DNA from: Saccharothrix obliqua
GTDB taxonomy: Bacteria > Actinomycetota > Actinomycetes > Mycobacteriales > Pseudonocardiaceae
Reading direction: 5' to 3'
NCBI RefSeq assembly: GCF_019375475.1
Contig: NZ_JAHXGQ010000008.1
Span: 248,001 to 312,000 of the forward strand
Length of the DNA: 64,000 bases
Shown here: piece by piece, positions 42,593 to 51,394 of the stretch
How the letters are laid out: every line of letters starts with the position of its first letter
How positions within the stretch are numbered: position 1 is the first letter of the stretch
Position numbers and translations under genes: made by a program
The notes under the pieces: generated by a model
What the model saw: only the letters and a program-made list of their open reading frames with translations
What the model was told of the DNA's origin: nothing
The model's database searches: none

Positions 42593-43375
42593 ATGGCTGT
42601 GGGCTTCGACCGCTACCGCACCGAAATCCTCGCGCAGACCGAACTGCTCCGGGCGACCACGCGTGGTGGGGACCCGGCGGTCCGGGTGCCGACCTGCCCG
42701 GACTGGAACGTCGGCCAGCTGCTCCGCCACGTCGTCGGCGTCCAGACGTGGATCGGGACGATCGTCGGCACCAGGTCCACCGAGCCGGTGTCCGACGACG
42801 TGGTGAACGACCTCGACGCCTACGCGAACGAGGACCTGGCGGTGGTGGACGGCGTGCTGGCGGCCGGCGCCGCGCGGCTGGCCGACGCGCTGCGCGAGGT
42901 CGGGCCGGACGAGCGCGTGTGGTCGGTCGTGGACGGTGAAACCGAGACCACGCCGGTCTTCTGGGCCCGGCGGGCGATGCACGAGACCGCCCTGCACCGC
43001 GCGGACGCCGCCTTCGCGCTGGGCCGCGACTACGCGCTGGACCCGGACGTCGCGCGGGACGGCGTGGACGAGTGGATGGTCAACGGCAGCGTCCCCGAGG
43101 CGTACGAGGGCGTGCCGGACCTGCTGGGCCCGGGTCGGTCCCTGTGCTTCCGCGCTTCGGACGACGACGCGTCGTGGTTCGTCGACCTCACGGGTTCCGC
43201 GCCGGTGTGGCGGCGTGGCGCGGGGGAGGCGGCGGCGACCGCGCGCGGGCCGCTGGTCGACCTGCTGCTCCTGCTCTACCGGCGGCCGGCCGCGGGTGTC
43301 GAGGTCACCGGCGACGCGGACCTGCTCGAACGGTGGTTGGACAGCACCGGGTTCTGGCTGCGGATCCCGGACTGA
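42593..43375 (+). CDS. Maleylpyruvate isomerase-family mycothiol-dependent protein
   Basis: A 260-residue actinobacterial protein with an N-terminal DinB-like mycothiol-binding domain (VPTCPDWNVGQLLRHVVGVQ) and the metal-binding helix MHETALHRADAAFALG. The C-terminal MDMPI-type domain ends LYRRPAAGVEVTGDADLLERW. The metal ligands (His 47-like, Glu and His in HETALHRAD) are present. Such proteins use mycothiol as cofactor for isomerase, transferase or detoxification reactions; the substrate is unknown. Convergent with the small kinase-like gene. Confidence 0.85.
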   Translation: MAVGFDRYRTEILAQTELLRATTRGGDPAVRVPTCPDWNVGQLLRHVVGVQTWIGTIVGTRSTEPVSDDVVNDLDAYANEDLAVVDGVLAAGAARLADALREVGPDERVWSVVDGETETTPVFWARRAMHETALHRADAAFALGRDYALDPDVARDGVDEWMVNGSVPEAYEGVPDLLGPGRSLCFRASDDDASWFVDLTGSAPVWRRGAGEAAATARGPLVDLLLLLYRRPAAGVEVTGDADLLERWLDSTGFWLRIPD

Positions 43376-43385
43376 CCGCGGCGGG

Positions 43386-43868
43386 TCAGCGCCGGGCCGG
43401 TGGTGGCCCGGCGAGCGCCGCCAACCGGTCCACCACCTCGGCGACCGGCCGCCTGGTGTCGATCTCGGCCGTCGCCGACGCGCGGAGCAGTGGTTCGACC
43501 TCGGCGGTGTCCCGCGTGATCCGGTCCCGGTCGGCGGCGGTCCTGCCGAAGGGGTTGGTGTCGCGGGTGGCGACCCGGTCCAGCAGCACGTCCAGGGGCG
43601 CGCTGAGGAGGACGACCTCGGCGAACCGGGGGTAGAAGGCGCCCTGGTTCCACACCGTGCCCGCGATGAACAGCGGCTCGCCGGACCGCTCGTGCTCCGC
43701 GATCAACGCGTCGACCAGGTCGGCCCGCCACTGGCGTTCCCCGCCGTGCGCCACCTCCACCCAGTCGCCGTAATCCGTGTCCACCACGCGGTAGCCACGC
43801 CGCGCCAGGCCGTCCAGCGCGGTCGACTTCCCGGTGCCGGACATGCCCGTCACGAAGATCACCGCCAC
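43386..43868 (-). CDS. P-loop nucleoside/adenylate kinase-like protein
   Basis: A 160-residue AAA_18/shikimate-kinase-like NTPase with Walker A GMSGTGKST, an acidic pair VVDTDYGDW in the substrate region and a lid segment RDTNPFGRT. It probably phosphorylates a small molecule. The substrate cannot be told. GTG start at 43868; 18 bases after the Sel1-repeat gene on the same strand, so likely cotranscribed. Confidence 0.8.
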   Translation of the reverse strand: MAVIFVTGMSGTGKSTALDGLARRGYRVVDTDYGDWVEVAHGGERQWRADLVDALIAEHERSGEPLFIAGTVWNQGAFYPRFAEVVLLSAPLDVLLDRVATRDTNPFGRTAADRDRITRDTAEVEPLLRASATAEIDTRRPVAEVVDRLAALAGPPPARR

Positions 43869-43886
43869 CCGCGCACCGTACCCGGG

Positions 43887-44789
43887 TCAGCGGGTCAGGC
43901 CCATGGCCCCCAGCGTGCCGTCCACGTCGAAGCCCAGTTCCTCGGCCAGGACGAGGAAGCCCTCCGCCTGGTCCCGGTCGACGGGCAGGCCGCCGTCGCC
44001 GACCAGGCACATGACACCGGCCGTGTACGCGGCCTTCGCGTGGCCCGCCTCGGCGGCCCTGGCGTACCAGTCGAGCGCGATCGCCGGGTCGTGCGGCACG
44101 CCGCGGCCCGTCGCGTGCATGCCGGCGAGGTTCGCCATGGCCCGCGCGCTGCCCAGTTCGGCGGCCCGGGTGGTCCAGCGCATCGACTCGTCCTCGTCGG
44201 CGGGCACGCCGTCGCCGGTCGAGTGCAGGACGCTCAGCTCGAACGCCGCGTCGGCGTGCCCGCGCTCGGCCGCCGCGAGCTGGTACCGCACCGCGGCGGC
44301 CGGGTCGGCGGGGCGACCGTAACCCTGGTGCGCCAGGTAACCCGCGAGCACGAGTGCGTCCGCGTTCTCCGGGTCGGCGGCGAGGAGCTGGTCCAGCCGC
44401 TCGGCGGCGTCGGTCGCGTGCACGGCGCTGCGCGCGAAGTAGGCGACCCGGATCCAGCCGAGCGCGCCCGCCGCCGAACCGGCCCGGTCGGCGTTGCGGT
44501 ACGCGGTGATGGCGGCGTCCAGGTCCTGGTCCGGGTACGGCGCCCAGGGCGCGGCCCCGTGCGCGCGGAGCCTGCCGAGTTCCAGCCAGGCGTCCACGAC
44601 GCCCGCGTGGCCCGCGCGTTCCAGGCCGGCGACCAGCAGCGCGGGCGCGTCCCCGGGCAGCAGTCCGATGAGGTGTTCGTTGCGGACGAAGGCGTCCCGC
44701 AGCGCGCACGCCGCGGTGAACAGCTCCGCGCCGCCGCTGTTCTCCTCCGCGAGCAGCCGGGACAGGGTTTCGTAGCTCGATGCGCCCAT
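43887..44789 (-). CDS. Sel1/TPR-repeat protein
   Basis: A 300-residue protein. The C-terminal half carries Sel1-like repeats (RYQLAAAERGHADAAFEL, RAAELGSARAMANLAGMHAT, ARAAEAGHAKAAYTAGVM); the N-terminal half is helical with TPR-like spacing. No signal peptide. Such solenoids are protein-interaction scaffolds. ATG 44789 is preceded by AAGGTGG; the frame open to 45686 overlaps the divergent DUF2330 gene and is rejected. Confidence 0.8.
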   Translation of the reverse strand: MGASSYETLSRLLAEENSGGAELFTAACALRDAFVRNEHLIGLLPGDAPALLVAGLERAGHAGVVDAWLELGRLRAHGAAPWAPYPDQDLDAAITAYRNADRAGSAAGALGWIRVAYFARSAVHATDAAERLDQLLAADPENADALVLAGYLAHQGYGRPADPAAAVRYQLAAAERGHADAAFELSVLHSTGDGVPADEDESMRWTTRAAELGSARAMANLAGMHATGRGVPHDPAIALDWYARAAEAGHAKAAYTAGVMCLVGDGGLPVDRDQAEGFLVLAEELGFDVDGTLGAMGLTR

Positions 44790-44871
44790 CGCACCACCTT
44801 GCCATTCCCGGTCGGGTCGACTCGACGCCGGGTCCCGGGAACCCCGCGGGCATCCGCCACGTCCCACGGCC

Positions 44872-45921
44872 GTGCGCAGAGTCCGGATCGCGACCCGGGT
44901 GGCGGCCGTGGTGGCCGCGGCCGTCGCCCTCGTCATCGTCAACCCCGCCGTGTCAGGGGCGTGCGCGTGTGGTGCGTTCGTCGCCAACGACAAGCTGAGC
45001 ACGCAGCGGGAGACGGCGTTGGTCGAGCTGACCGGGCGCACGGAGGCCATCACGCTGTCCGTGCTGACCCGGTCCACAGCGGACCGGGCGGCGTTCCTGA
45101 TGCCGGTGCCCGCGCGTGCCCGCTTCGAGGTGGCGAACGGGGCGTTGTTCGGCGAACTCGACGAGGTCAGCCGGCCGCGGGTGGAGGTGCGCGAGGTCGT
45201 CGCGGACGGCGACGGCGTCGGCGGCGCGCCACCCGGTGCCGGTGCGACGGTGGTGGACCGGGTCGAGGTGGGGCCGTACGACGTGGCGCAGCTCAGCGGG
45301 ACCGACGTCACCGCGGTGACCGAGTGGTTGGGGGACAACGACTTCACCCTGCCCCCCGACCTCGGCGGCGCGCTCGCGCCGTACCTGGCGGACGGCTGGT
45401 TGGTCGTCGCGGTCCGGTTGGCGCCGACGTCCGGCAGCCTCTCCGCCGGGCTGCCGCCGATGCGCTTGACCTTCGAGACCGACACCCCGGTGTACCCGAT
45501 GCGGTTGTCCGCGGTGGCCGACCGCGTCCAGCCCCTGCGCCTGTACGTGCTGGCCGACCACCGCGTGGACGTCGGCAACCCCGCACCGCGCGGGAACGCC
45601 CCGGAGCTGACCTTCGCCGGCGAGGTGCGGCCGGACGCGCGGTACCCGGAGCTGTCGGCGTTGTTGTCCGGGCCGCGCTTCCTCACCCGCTACGACGGGG
45701 AGTTCCGGCCGCAGCACATCACCGACGACATCCGCATCACCCGTGCGGCTACGGACGAGCCCTACCAAGCCGTCGTGGTGGTCACGAAGTACGTCCGGTC
45801 GCCGTGGCGCTCCCCGGTCGTCTACGCGGTCGGTGCGGCCGTGTTGATCGTCGGGGCGGTACTGCTGCTGCGGTGGCGCAAGCGGGGCAGGGCCACCGAT
45901 CACAGCAGGCTCGACCAGTAG
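44872..45921 (+). CDS. DUF2330 membrane-anchored extracytoplasmic protein
   Basis: A 349-residue protein with an N-terminal signal segment (VAAVVAAAVALVIVNPAVSG), the family cysteine motif CACGAFV directly after it, a large extracytoplasmic beta-rich domain and one C-terminal helix (VVYAVGAAVLIVGAVLLL) followed by RWRKRGR as stop-transfer. DUF2330 function is unknown. The gene ends inside the convergent VKOR gene: the two overlap by 22 bases. Confidence 0.85.
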   Translation: MRRVRIATRVAAVVAAAVALVIVNPAVSGACACGAFVANDKLSTQRETALVELTGRTEAITLSVLTRSTADRAAFLMPVPARARFEVANGALFGELDEVSRPRVEVREVVADGDGVGGAPPGAGATVVDRVEVGPYDVAQLSGTDVTAVTEWLGDNDFTLPPDLGGALAPYLADGWLVVAVRLAPTSGSLSAGLPPMRLTFETDTPVYPMRLSAVADRVQPLRLYVLADHRVDVGNPAPRGNAPELTFAGEVRPDARYPELSALLSGPRFLTRYDGEFRPQHITDDIRITRAATDEPYQAVVVVTKYVRSPWRSPVVYAVGAAVLIVGAVLLLRWRKRGRATDHSRLDQ

Positions 45922-46445
45922 TCCCAGAACGCCGACAGCACCAACGCGGCGATCACGGCGTACCAGAGGACGAGCACCGCGCTGTGCACGCGCCGCAACG
46001 GGGCGAGCGCCGGCCACGTGTCGAGCGTCGTGTACCAGAACACCGGGATGGTCACGACCCACACCACCGTGCAGTACGGGCACAAAGCGCGGATGTCGTA
46101 CAGACTGGCCGCGATCAGCCAGTGCACGAACACGACCCCGAACACCGTGCCCACGTGGAACGCCACCCGGTACCAGCGCGGTGGGTGGAACCCGGCCAGC
46201 ACGGCGACACCGGTGGTCACCACGACCGCGAACGCCGCGATGCCCAGCAACGGGTTGGGGAAGCCGAACGCCGCCGCCTGAGGACTGTCCATCACGGACC
46301 CGCACGACACCACGGGGTTGAGCGAGCACGTCGGCACGTAGGTCGGGTCACGCAGCCGGGCGATCTTCTCCAGCGTCAGCACGACGGCGGCGACCAGGCC
46401 CGCGCCGCCACCGAGCACCAGCAGCCAGGCGAGGCGGCGGCTCAC
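45900..46445 (-). CDS. Vitamin K epoxide reductase-family protein (DsbB substitute)
   Basis: A 181-residue membrane protein with four to five helices, the CxxC active site ALCPYCTVVW, and the upstream loop Cys-containing segment SLNPVVSCGSVMDSP. In actinobacteria VKOR reoxidises DsbA using quinone. GTG 46445 overlaps the DsbA-like stop (GTGA), so the pair is coupled. It overlaps the convergent DUF2330 gene by 22 bases at the 3' end. Confidence 0.9.
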   Translation of the reverse strand: MSRRLAWLLVLGGGAGLVAAVVLTLEKIARLRDPTYVPTCSLNPVVSCGSVMDSPQAAAFGFPNPLLGIAAFAVVVTTGVAVLAGFHPPRWYRVAFHVGTVFGVVFVHWLIAASLYDIRALCPYCTVVWVVTIPVFWYTTLDTWPALAPLRRVHSAVLVLWYAVIAALVLSAFWDYWSSLL

Positions 46446-47170
46446 CGGGCGAGCGCCGCGTCGAGCCGGGCCCGCAACGCGCGGCCGACGTCGGCGACCG
46501 TGCCGCCCGCCTCGAACCGCTCGCCGTCGACGAAGAACGTCGGTGTGCCCGAGACGCCGAGCTTCGCGCCGTCGGCCAGGTCCCTGTCCACGGCGGCCCG
46601 CGTCTCGGGCGACCGCACGTCGGCCCGGAACCGCGCCAGGTCCAGCCCGATGTCCGCGGCGGACCGCTCGAACCACGCGGTGGCCCGGTCGGTGTCGGCG
46701 CCGATGCGCTCACCCTCGACCGCCCACTGGTCGTAGCCCTCGTAGAGGGCGTGGTACATCTCGCGGTACTTGCCCTGCTTCCCGGCGGCTTCGGCGGCGA
46801 GCGCCGCGGGGACCGCCAGCGGGTGCATCCGCAGCGGGAAGTTGCGTGGCACGAACGTGATGCGCCCCTGGTAGTCCTGCTCGATCTGCTTGGTCACGTT
46901 CGCGTAGTAGGTCGCGCACGCGGGGCACTGGAAGTCCAGGAACTCCACGAGGGTGACCCGGTCACCCTCCACCTTGGACAGGGTGTGGGCGCCGTTGGGC
47001 ACCAGCGTGTCCTGAGTGGCCGCCGCGCTCTCGTCGGACCGGTTGGTCACCAGCACACCGCCGAGCACGGCGGCGGCGACGAGGACGACGACGGCCGTCA
47101 GGACGACGTTGAGCGACGGACCGCGACGTGCGGTGACGGGATTGCGCTTCGGGCGGGAGGTGCGTGGCAT
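46442..47170 (-). CDS. DsbA-like membrane-anchored thiol oxidase
   Basis: A 242-residue protein with a single N-terminal membrane anchor (VVLTAVVVLVAAAVLGGVLV) and a DsbA/DSBA-like thioredoxin fold outside the membrane. The active site is CPAC in VEFLDFQCPACATYY and the cis-Pro loop is GVSGTPTFFVDG. It introduces disulfides in exported proteins and is recharged by the coupled VKOR. ATG 47170 gives the anchor the right position; the frame open to 47503 is rejected. Confidence 0.9.
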   Translation of the reverse strand: MPRTSRPKRNPVTARRGPSLNVVLTAVVVLVAAAVLGGVLVTNRSDESAAATQDTLVPNGAHTLSKVEGDRVTLVEFLDFQCPACATYYANVTKQIEQDYQGRITFVPRNFPLRMHPLAVPAALAAEAAGKQGKYREMYHALYEGYDQWAVEGERIGADTDRATAWFERSAADIGLDLARFRADVRSPETRAAVDRDLADGAKLGVSGTPTFFVDGERFEAGGTVADVGRALRARLDAALAR

Positions 47171-47236
47171 CGGAGGGGCCTCTGTCTCGGGAACACGTCC
47201 GTCCAGTTGGTCGGACCACAGCCCGAGTAGTTCCGG

Positions 47237-47254
47237 GAACCACTGTGGTGGTTC
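47237..47254. promoter_or_regulatory. Inverted repeat GAACCAC-N4-GTGGTTC, candidate operator
   Basis: A perfect 7-bp dyad in the 100-base gap between the DsbA/VKOR operon and the CtaG/CopA operon. Its central position suits a regulator of both divergent units; no regulator gene is next to it. Confidence 0.4.
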
Positions 47255-47270
47255 ACCCGACCTGGTGGAT

Positions 47271-49148
47271 GTGAAGGTGGACAGGGCCGCTGTTGTCGCG
47301 GTTGTCACAGCGTTGGCGTGCGTCGCCGTGGTGGTCGTCCTCGCCGGTGACGTGCACGCGCCGCTCGGCGACACCGATCCCGGCCGGGTGGCGTCGCTGG
47401 TGTTCGGCGTGGTGCGGCTGGTGGCGTTCGCGGCCGGGAGCGTGGCGGCGGGCGCGGCGGCGTTCGCCGTCCTCGTGGTGCCCTCGGTCCGAGGCGGTTT
47501 CACGGCGGACGCCTACGCGGCCGTGCGGTTGGCGTCCGGTGCGGCGGCGGTGTGGGCGGTCTCGGCGTTCGCGGCGGTGCCGTTGGCGGCGGGTGACGCG
47601 TCCGGGCAGCCGCCGTCGGTGGTGTGGGAGCACCTGCCGGACCTGGTCGCGGCGACCGACGAACCGAAGGCGTGGCTGGCGGTGGCGCTGGTCGCCGGCG
47701 TCGTCGCGCTGGGCGCGCGGGTGACGCTCACGTGGCCGACCGCCGTGCTGTGGCTGGTGCTGTCGGTGGTCGGGTTGTTGCCCCCGGTGGTGTTCGGGCA
47801 CGTGTCCGTGGGCGCGGGGCACGACATCACCACCAACGCGATGGTGTGGCACATGCCCGCGGCGGCGGTGTGGGTCGGCGCCCTCGTCGCGTTGCGCGGG
47901 TTCCTGCGGCGGCCCGGTGCGGACCGCGACCGGGTGGTGCGCCGGTTCCGCCTGCTGACCGGCGGGTGCCTGGCCGTGCTGGTGTTGTCGGGTGTGGTCG
48001 TGGCCGTGGTGCTGGCGGGGTCGGGCGGGTTGCTGTCCGGCTACGGTGCGTTGCTGGCGCTGAAGGCGTCGGTGTGCTTGGTGGTCCCGTTGCTGCGTCG
48101 TCTCCGCGGCGCGCCGTTCACCGTGGAACTGCTCGCGTTGGGTGTCGCGTTCGGCGCTTCGGTCGGGCTGACCCACCTCGTGCCGCCGTCGTGGCGGGAG
48201 CTGCGACCGTCCATCCGGGAAACGATCCTCGGGTACGACCTGGCGGAACCGCCCTCGGCGACGCGCCTGCTGCTGGAGTGGCGCCCGGACCTGGTGTTCG
48301 GCCTCGGTGCGGTGTTCGCGGCGGTGTTGTACGTCGCGGGCGTGCGGGTGTTGCGCCGCCGAGGGGACGCGTGGCCCGCACGGCGCGTCGCGGCGTGGCT
48401 CGCCGGTTGCGCGGTGGTGGTCGTCGTGACGTCATCCGGCGTCGGCAAGTACGCACCCGGCACGTTCAGCATGCACATGGTCGCCCACATGTCGTTGAAC
48501 ATGCTCGCGCCCGTGCTGCTCGTGTTGGGAGGTGCGGTGACGCTTGCCCTGCGTGTGCTGCCGTCTGGGCCACGTGGATGGTTGGTGGCGTTGTTGCACT
48601 GCCGTGCTTCCCGTCTGGTGACGCATCCGGCGGTGGCCGCCGTCGTGTTCGTGGGTTCGTTCTACGTCCTGTACTTCTCCGACCTGTTCGGCACGGCCAT
48701 GGGGCAGCACTGGGCGCACCAGGTGATGAACCTGCACTTCCTGGTGTCCGGCTACGTCTTCTACTGGCTCGTGGTCGGTGTGGACCGCCCACCACGTCCG
48801 TTGCCGCACCTCGCGAAGCTCGGTCTGCTGTTCGCGGTCATGCCGTTCCACGCGTTCTTCGGCGTGATCCTCATGAGCAGCGGAACGGTGATCGCCGAGA
48901 CCTTCTACCGGCGCCTGTCACTCACGTGGGTGCCGGACCTGCTGACCGACCAACGGCTCGGCGGCGGCATCGCGTGGGCGACCGGCGAGGTGCCGATGCT
49001 CGTCGTGGTGGTCGCGTTGCTCGCGCAGTGGGCGTCGGCGGACCGGCGGGAGGCGGTTCGGCTGGACCGCCGGTTGGACAGTGGTGAGGACGATCGGCTG
49101 GCCGCCTACAACGCGATGCTCGCCGAGTTGTCCGGTCGGCGGGATTGA
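47271..49148 (+). CDS. CopD-CtaG fusion membrane protein
   Basis: A 625-residue polytopic membrane protein (about 14 helices). The N-terminal half resembles CopD copper-resistance domains (GHDITTNAMVWHMPAAAVWVG, in two pieces). The C-terminal half is a cytochrome c oxidase caa3 assembly factor CtaG domain (FSMHMVAHMSLNMLAPVLL, MNLHFLVSGYVFYW, MPFHAFFGVILMSS) with many His and Met copper ligands. The same fusion is known in mycobacteria. It probably moves or delivers copper for oxidase assembly. GTG 47271 is used; GTG 47265 is equally possible. 14 bases before copA. Confidence 0.85.
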   Translation: MKVDRAAVVAVVTALACVAVVVVLAGDVHAPLGDTDPGRVASLVFGVVRLVAFAAGSVAAGAAAFAVLVVPSVRGGFTADAYAAVRLASGAAAVWAVSAFAAVPLAAGDASGQPPSVVWEHLPDLVAATDEPKAWLAVALVAGVVALGARVTLTWPTAVLWLVLSVVGLLPPVVFGHVSVGAGHDITTNAMVWHMPAAAVWVGALVALRGFLRRPGADRDRVVRRFRLLTGGCLAVLVLSGVVVAVVLAGSGGLLSGYGALLALKASVCLVVPLLRRLRGAPFTVELLALGVAFGASVGLTHLVPPSWRELRPSIRETILGYDLAEPPSATRLLLEWRPDLVFGLGAVFAAVLYVAGVRVLRRRGDAWPARRVAAWLAGCAVVVVVTSSGVGKYAPGTFSMHMVAHMSLNMLAPVLLVLGGAVTLALRVLPSGPRGWLVALLHCRASRLVTHPAVAAVVFVGSFYVLYFSDLFGTAMGQHWAHQVMNLHFLVSGYVFYWLVVGVDRPPRPLPHLAKLGLLFAVMPFHAFFGVILMSSGTVIAETFYRRLSLTWVPDLLTDQRLGGGIAWATGEVPMLVVVVALLAQWASADRREAVRLDRRLDSGEDDRLAAYNAMLAELSGRRD

Positions 49149-49162
49149 ACCGAGGGGAACGG

Positions 49163-51385
49163 ATGAGCGTCGTGGTGGCCGAACCGGTGGAACTGGCCGT
49201 GTCCGGCATGACGTGCGCGGCCTGCGCCACGCGCGTGGAGCGCAAGCTGAACCGGATGGCGGGCGTGCGAGCGTCGGTGAACTACGCGACCCAACGCGCC
49301 ATCGTGCACCTGCCGCCGGGTATGGCACCGGGCGATGCCGTGGCGGAGGTGCGGCGCGCCGGGTACGACGCGCGGGTGCGTCACCGCGCCGAGGACGACC
49401 ACGCCGCGCACACCGCCGCCGTGGCGGACCTGCGCCGGCGGCTCGTCGTGGCGGCGGTCCTCGCGGTGCCGCTGGGCAACCTGTCGATCAGCCTGGCCCT
49501 GGTGCCGTCGCTGCGGTTCCCCGGCTGGGACGTGTTGTGCGCGTTGCTCGCGGCACCTGTGGTCGCGTACTCGGCCTGGCCGTTCCACCGCGCCGCGGCA
49601 CGCACGCTGCGGCACGGTTCGGCGAGCATGGACACGCTGGTGTCGCTGGGCGTGCTGGCGTCGTTCGGCTGGGCGGTGTGGTCGCTGGTGGCGGGCGCGT
49701 CCGGGCCGGGCTACTGGCTGGGGTTCGGCGCCACGGCGGCGGGCGCGGACGCGATCTACCTGGACGTGGCGGCGGGCGTGACGACGTTCCTGCTGGCCGG
49801 GCGGTACTTCGAGACCCGGTCGCGACGCAGCGCGGTGGGCCTGCTGACGGCGTTGGGACGGCTGGCCGCGAAGGACGCGCGCGTGCTGCGGGACGGTGTG
49901 GAGACACCCGTCCCGGCGGTGGAGCTGCGTGTCGGCGACCGGTTCGTGGTGAAACCGGGGGAGGCCCTGCCCGCGGACGGCGTCGTGGTGGACGGCGCGT
50001 CCGCCGTGGACACCGCGACGGTGACCGGGGAACCGGTGCCGGTCGACGTCGGACCGGGTGACCGGGTGGTGGGCGGCACGGTCGCCGTCGCCGGGCGGAT
50101 CGTCGTGCGTGCCACCGAGGTCGGGGCGAACACGCAGCTCGCGCGGATGAGCGCGTTGGCGGAGCAGGCGGCACAGCGCAAGGCCGACGTGCAGCGGGTG
50201 GTGGACCGGGTGTGCGCGGTGTTCGTGCCGGTCGTGCTGGTGCTGTCGGCGCTCACGCTCGCGGGGTGGCTGGTGACCGGGCACGGCGCGCGGGACGCGT
50301 TCACGGCCGCCGTGGCGGTGCTGATCATCGCGTGCCCGTGTGCCCTGGGTCTGGCGACGCCGACCGCGCTCATGGTGGGCGTGGCCCGCGCGGCATCCCT
50401 CGGCGTGCTGGTGAAGGGACCGGAGGCGTTGGAGGCCACGCGCGCGGTGGACACCGTTGTGCTGGACAAGACGGGCACGGTCACCACGGGCCGGATGGCC
50501 GTCGTGGCGGTGGTGGGCTTCGGCGCGGACGAGGCGGACGTGCTGCGGTGGGCGGGCGCGGTGGAGGCGGCGTCCGAGCACCCGGTGGCGGCCGCGGTCG
50601 TGGCGGTCGCGGACGGCCCGTTGCCGCCGGTCGTCGGGTTCCGGGCGCTGGTCGGCGCGGGCGCGCGAGGTGAGGTGGACGGTGTGCCGGTCGTCGTCGG
50701 CACGCCGGTGCTGCTCGCCGAACTCGGGGTGGCGGTGCCGGGCGCGGCGCTGGACTGGCTGGCCGGGATCGGCACGGCGACCGGTGTGCTGGTGGCGCGC
50801 GGGGACGCGGTGGTCGGCGGCATCGCCGTGCGTGACGAGGTCCGGCCGTCGGCCGCCGCCGCGGTGCGCCGCCTGCACGACCTCGGCCTGCGGACGGTGC
50901 TGCTGACCGGGGACCGGTGGTCGGCGGCCCGCGCGGTGGCCGACGAGGTGGGCGTCCGCGAGGTGCTGGCGGAGGTGCGGCCGGCGGACAAGGCGGCGGC
51001 CGTGCGGGACCTGCGTGAGCGGGGGCACCGGGTCGCGATGGTGGGTGACGGCGTCAACGACGGCCCGGCGCTGGCGGCGGCCGACCTGGGCATGGCGCTC
51101 GCGCGTGGCAGCGACGTCGCGGCGCAGGCGGCGGACGTCGTGATCGTGCGTGACGACCTGCACGCCGTGCCGGACGCCGTGGTGCTGGCCAACCGCACCC
51201 TGGCGGTGATCCGGGGCAACCTCTGGTGGGCGTTCGGCTACAACGCGGCGGCGCTGCCGCTGGCGGCGTTCGGGTTGCTCAACCCCCTGGTGGCGGGGGC
51301 GGCCATGGCGTTGTCGTCGGTGCTCGTGGTCACGAACAGCCTCCGGTTGCGTGGCGTGCTCGCCCGCCGTCCGGGCGATCGGTGA
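49163..51385 (+). CDS. copA: Copper-translocating P1B-type ATPase
   Basis: A 740-residue heavy-metal ATPase. One N-terminal HMA domain has GMTCAACATRVERKLNRMAG. The transmembrane CPC motif is IIACPCALGLATPTALMVG, the phosphorylation site is DKTGT, the nucleotide-domain HP locus is SEHPVAAAV, and the hinge is GDGVNDGPAL. GYNAAALPLAAFG in the next-to-last helix fits Cu(I) pumps of class 1B-1. It exports Cu(I) or loads exported cuproproteins. ATG 49163 follows GAGGGG and lies 14 bases after the CtaG/CopD gene, so they form a copper operon. Confidence 0.95.
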   Translation: MSVVVAEPVELAVSGMTCAACATRVERKLNRMAGVRASVNYATQRAIVHLPPGMAPGDAVAEVRRAGYDARVRHRAEDDHAAHTAAVADLRRRLVVAAVLAVPLGNLSISLALVPSLRFPGWDVLCALLAAPVVAYSAWPFHRAAARTLRHGSASMDTLVSLGVLASFGWAVWSLVAGASGPGYWLGFGATAAGADAIYLDVAAGVTTFLLAGRYFETRSRRSAVGLLTALGRLAAKDARVLRDGVETPVPAVELRVGDRFVVKPGEALPADGVVVDGASAVDTATVTGEPVPVDVGPGDRVVGGTVAVAGRIVVRATEVGANTQLARMSALAEQAAQRKADVQRVVDRVCAVFVPVVLVLSALTLAGWLVTGHGARDAFTAAVAVLIIACPCALGLATPTALMVGVARAASLGVLVKGPEALEATRAVDTVVLDKTGTVTTGRMAVVAVVGFGADEADVLRWAGAVEAASEHPVAAAVVAVADGPLPPVVGFRALVGAGARGEVDGVPVVVGTPVLLAELGVAVPGAALDWLAGIGTATGVLVARGDAVVGGIAVRDEVRPSAAAAVRRLHDLGLRTVLLTGDRWSAARAVADEVGVREVLAEVRPADKAAAVRDLRERGHRVAMVGDGVNDGPALAAADLGMALARGSDVAAQAADVVIVRDDLHAVPDAVVLANRTLAVIRGNLWWAFGYNAAALPLAAFGLLNPLVAGAAMALSSVLVVTNSLRLRGVLARRPGDR

Positions 51386-51394
51386 CGCGGCACC

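Noticed and set aside
42936..46736. A 1266-residue plus-strand open frame
   Set aside because: It crosses several confident genes on both strands in a shifted frame and is low-complexity Arg/Gly/Pro throughout.
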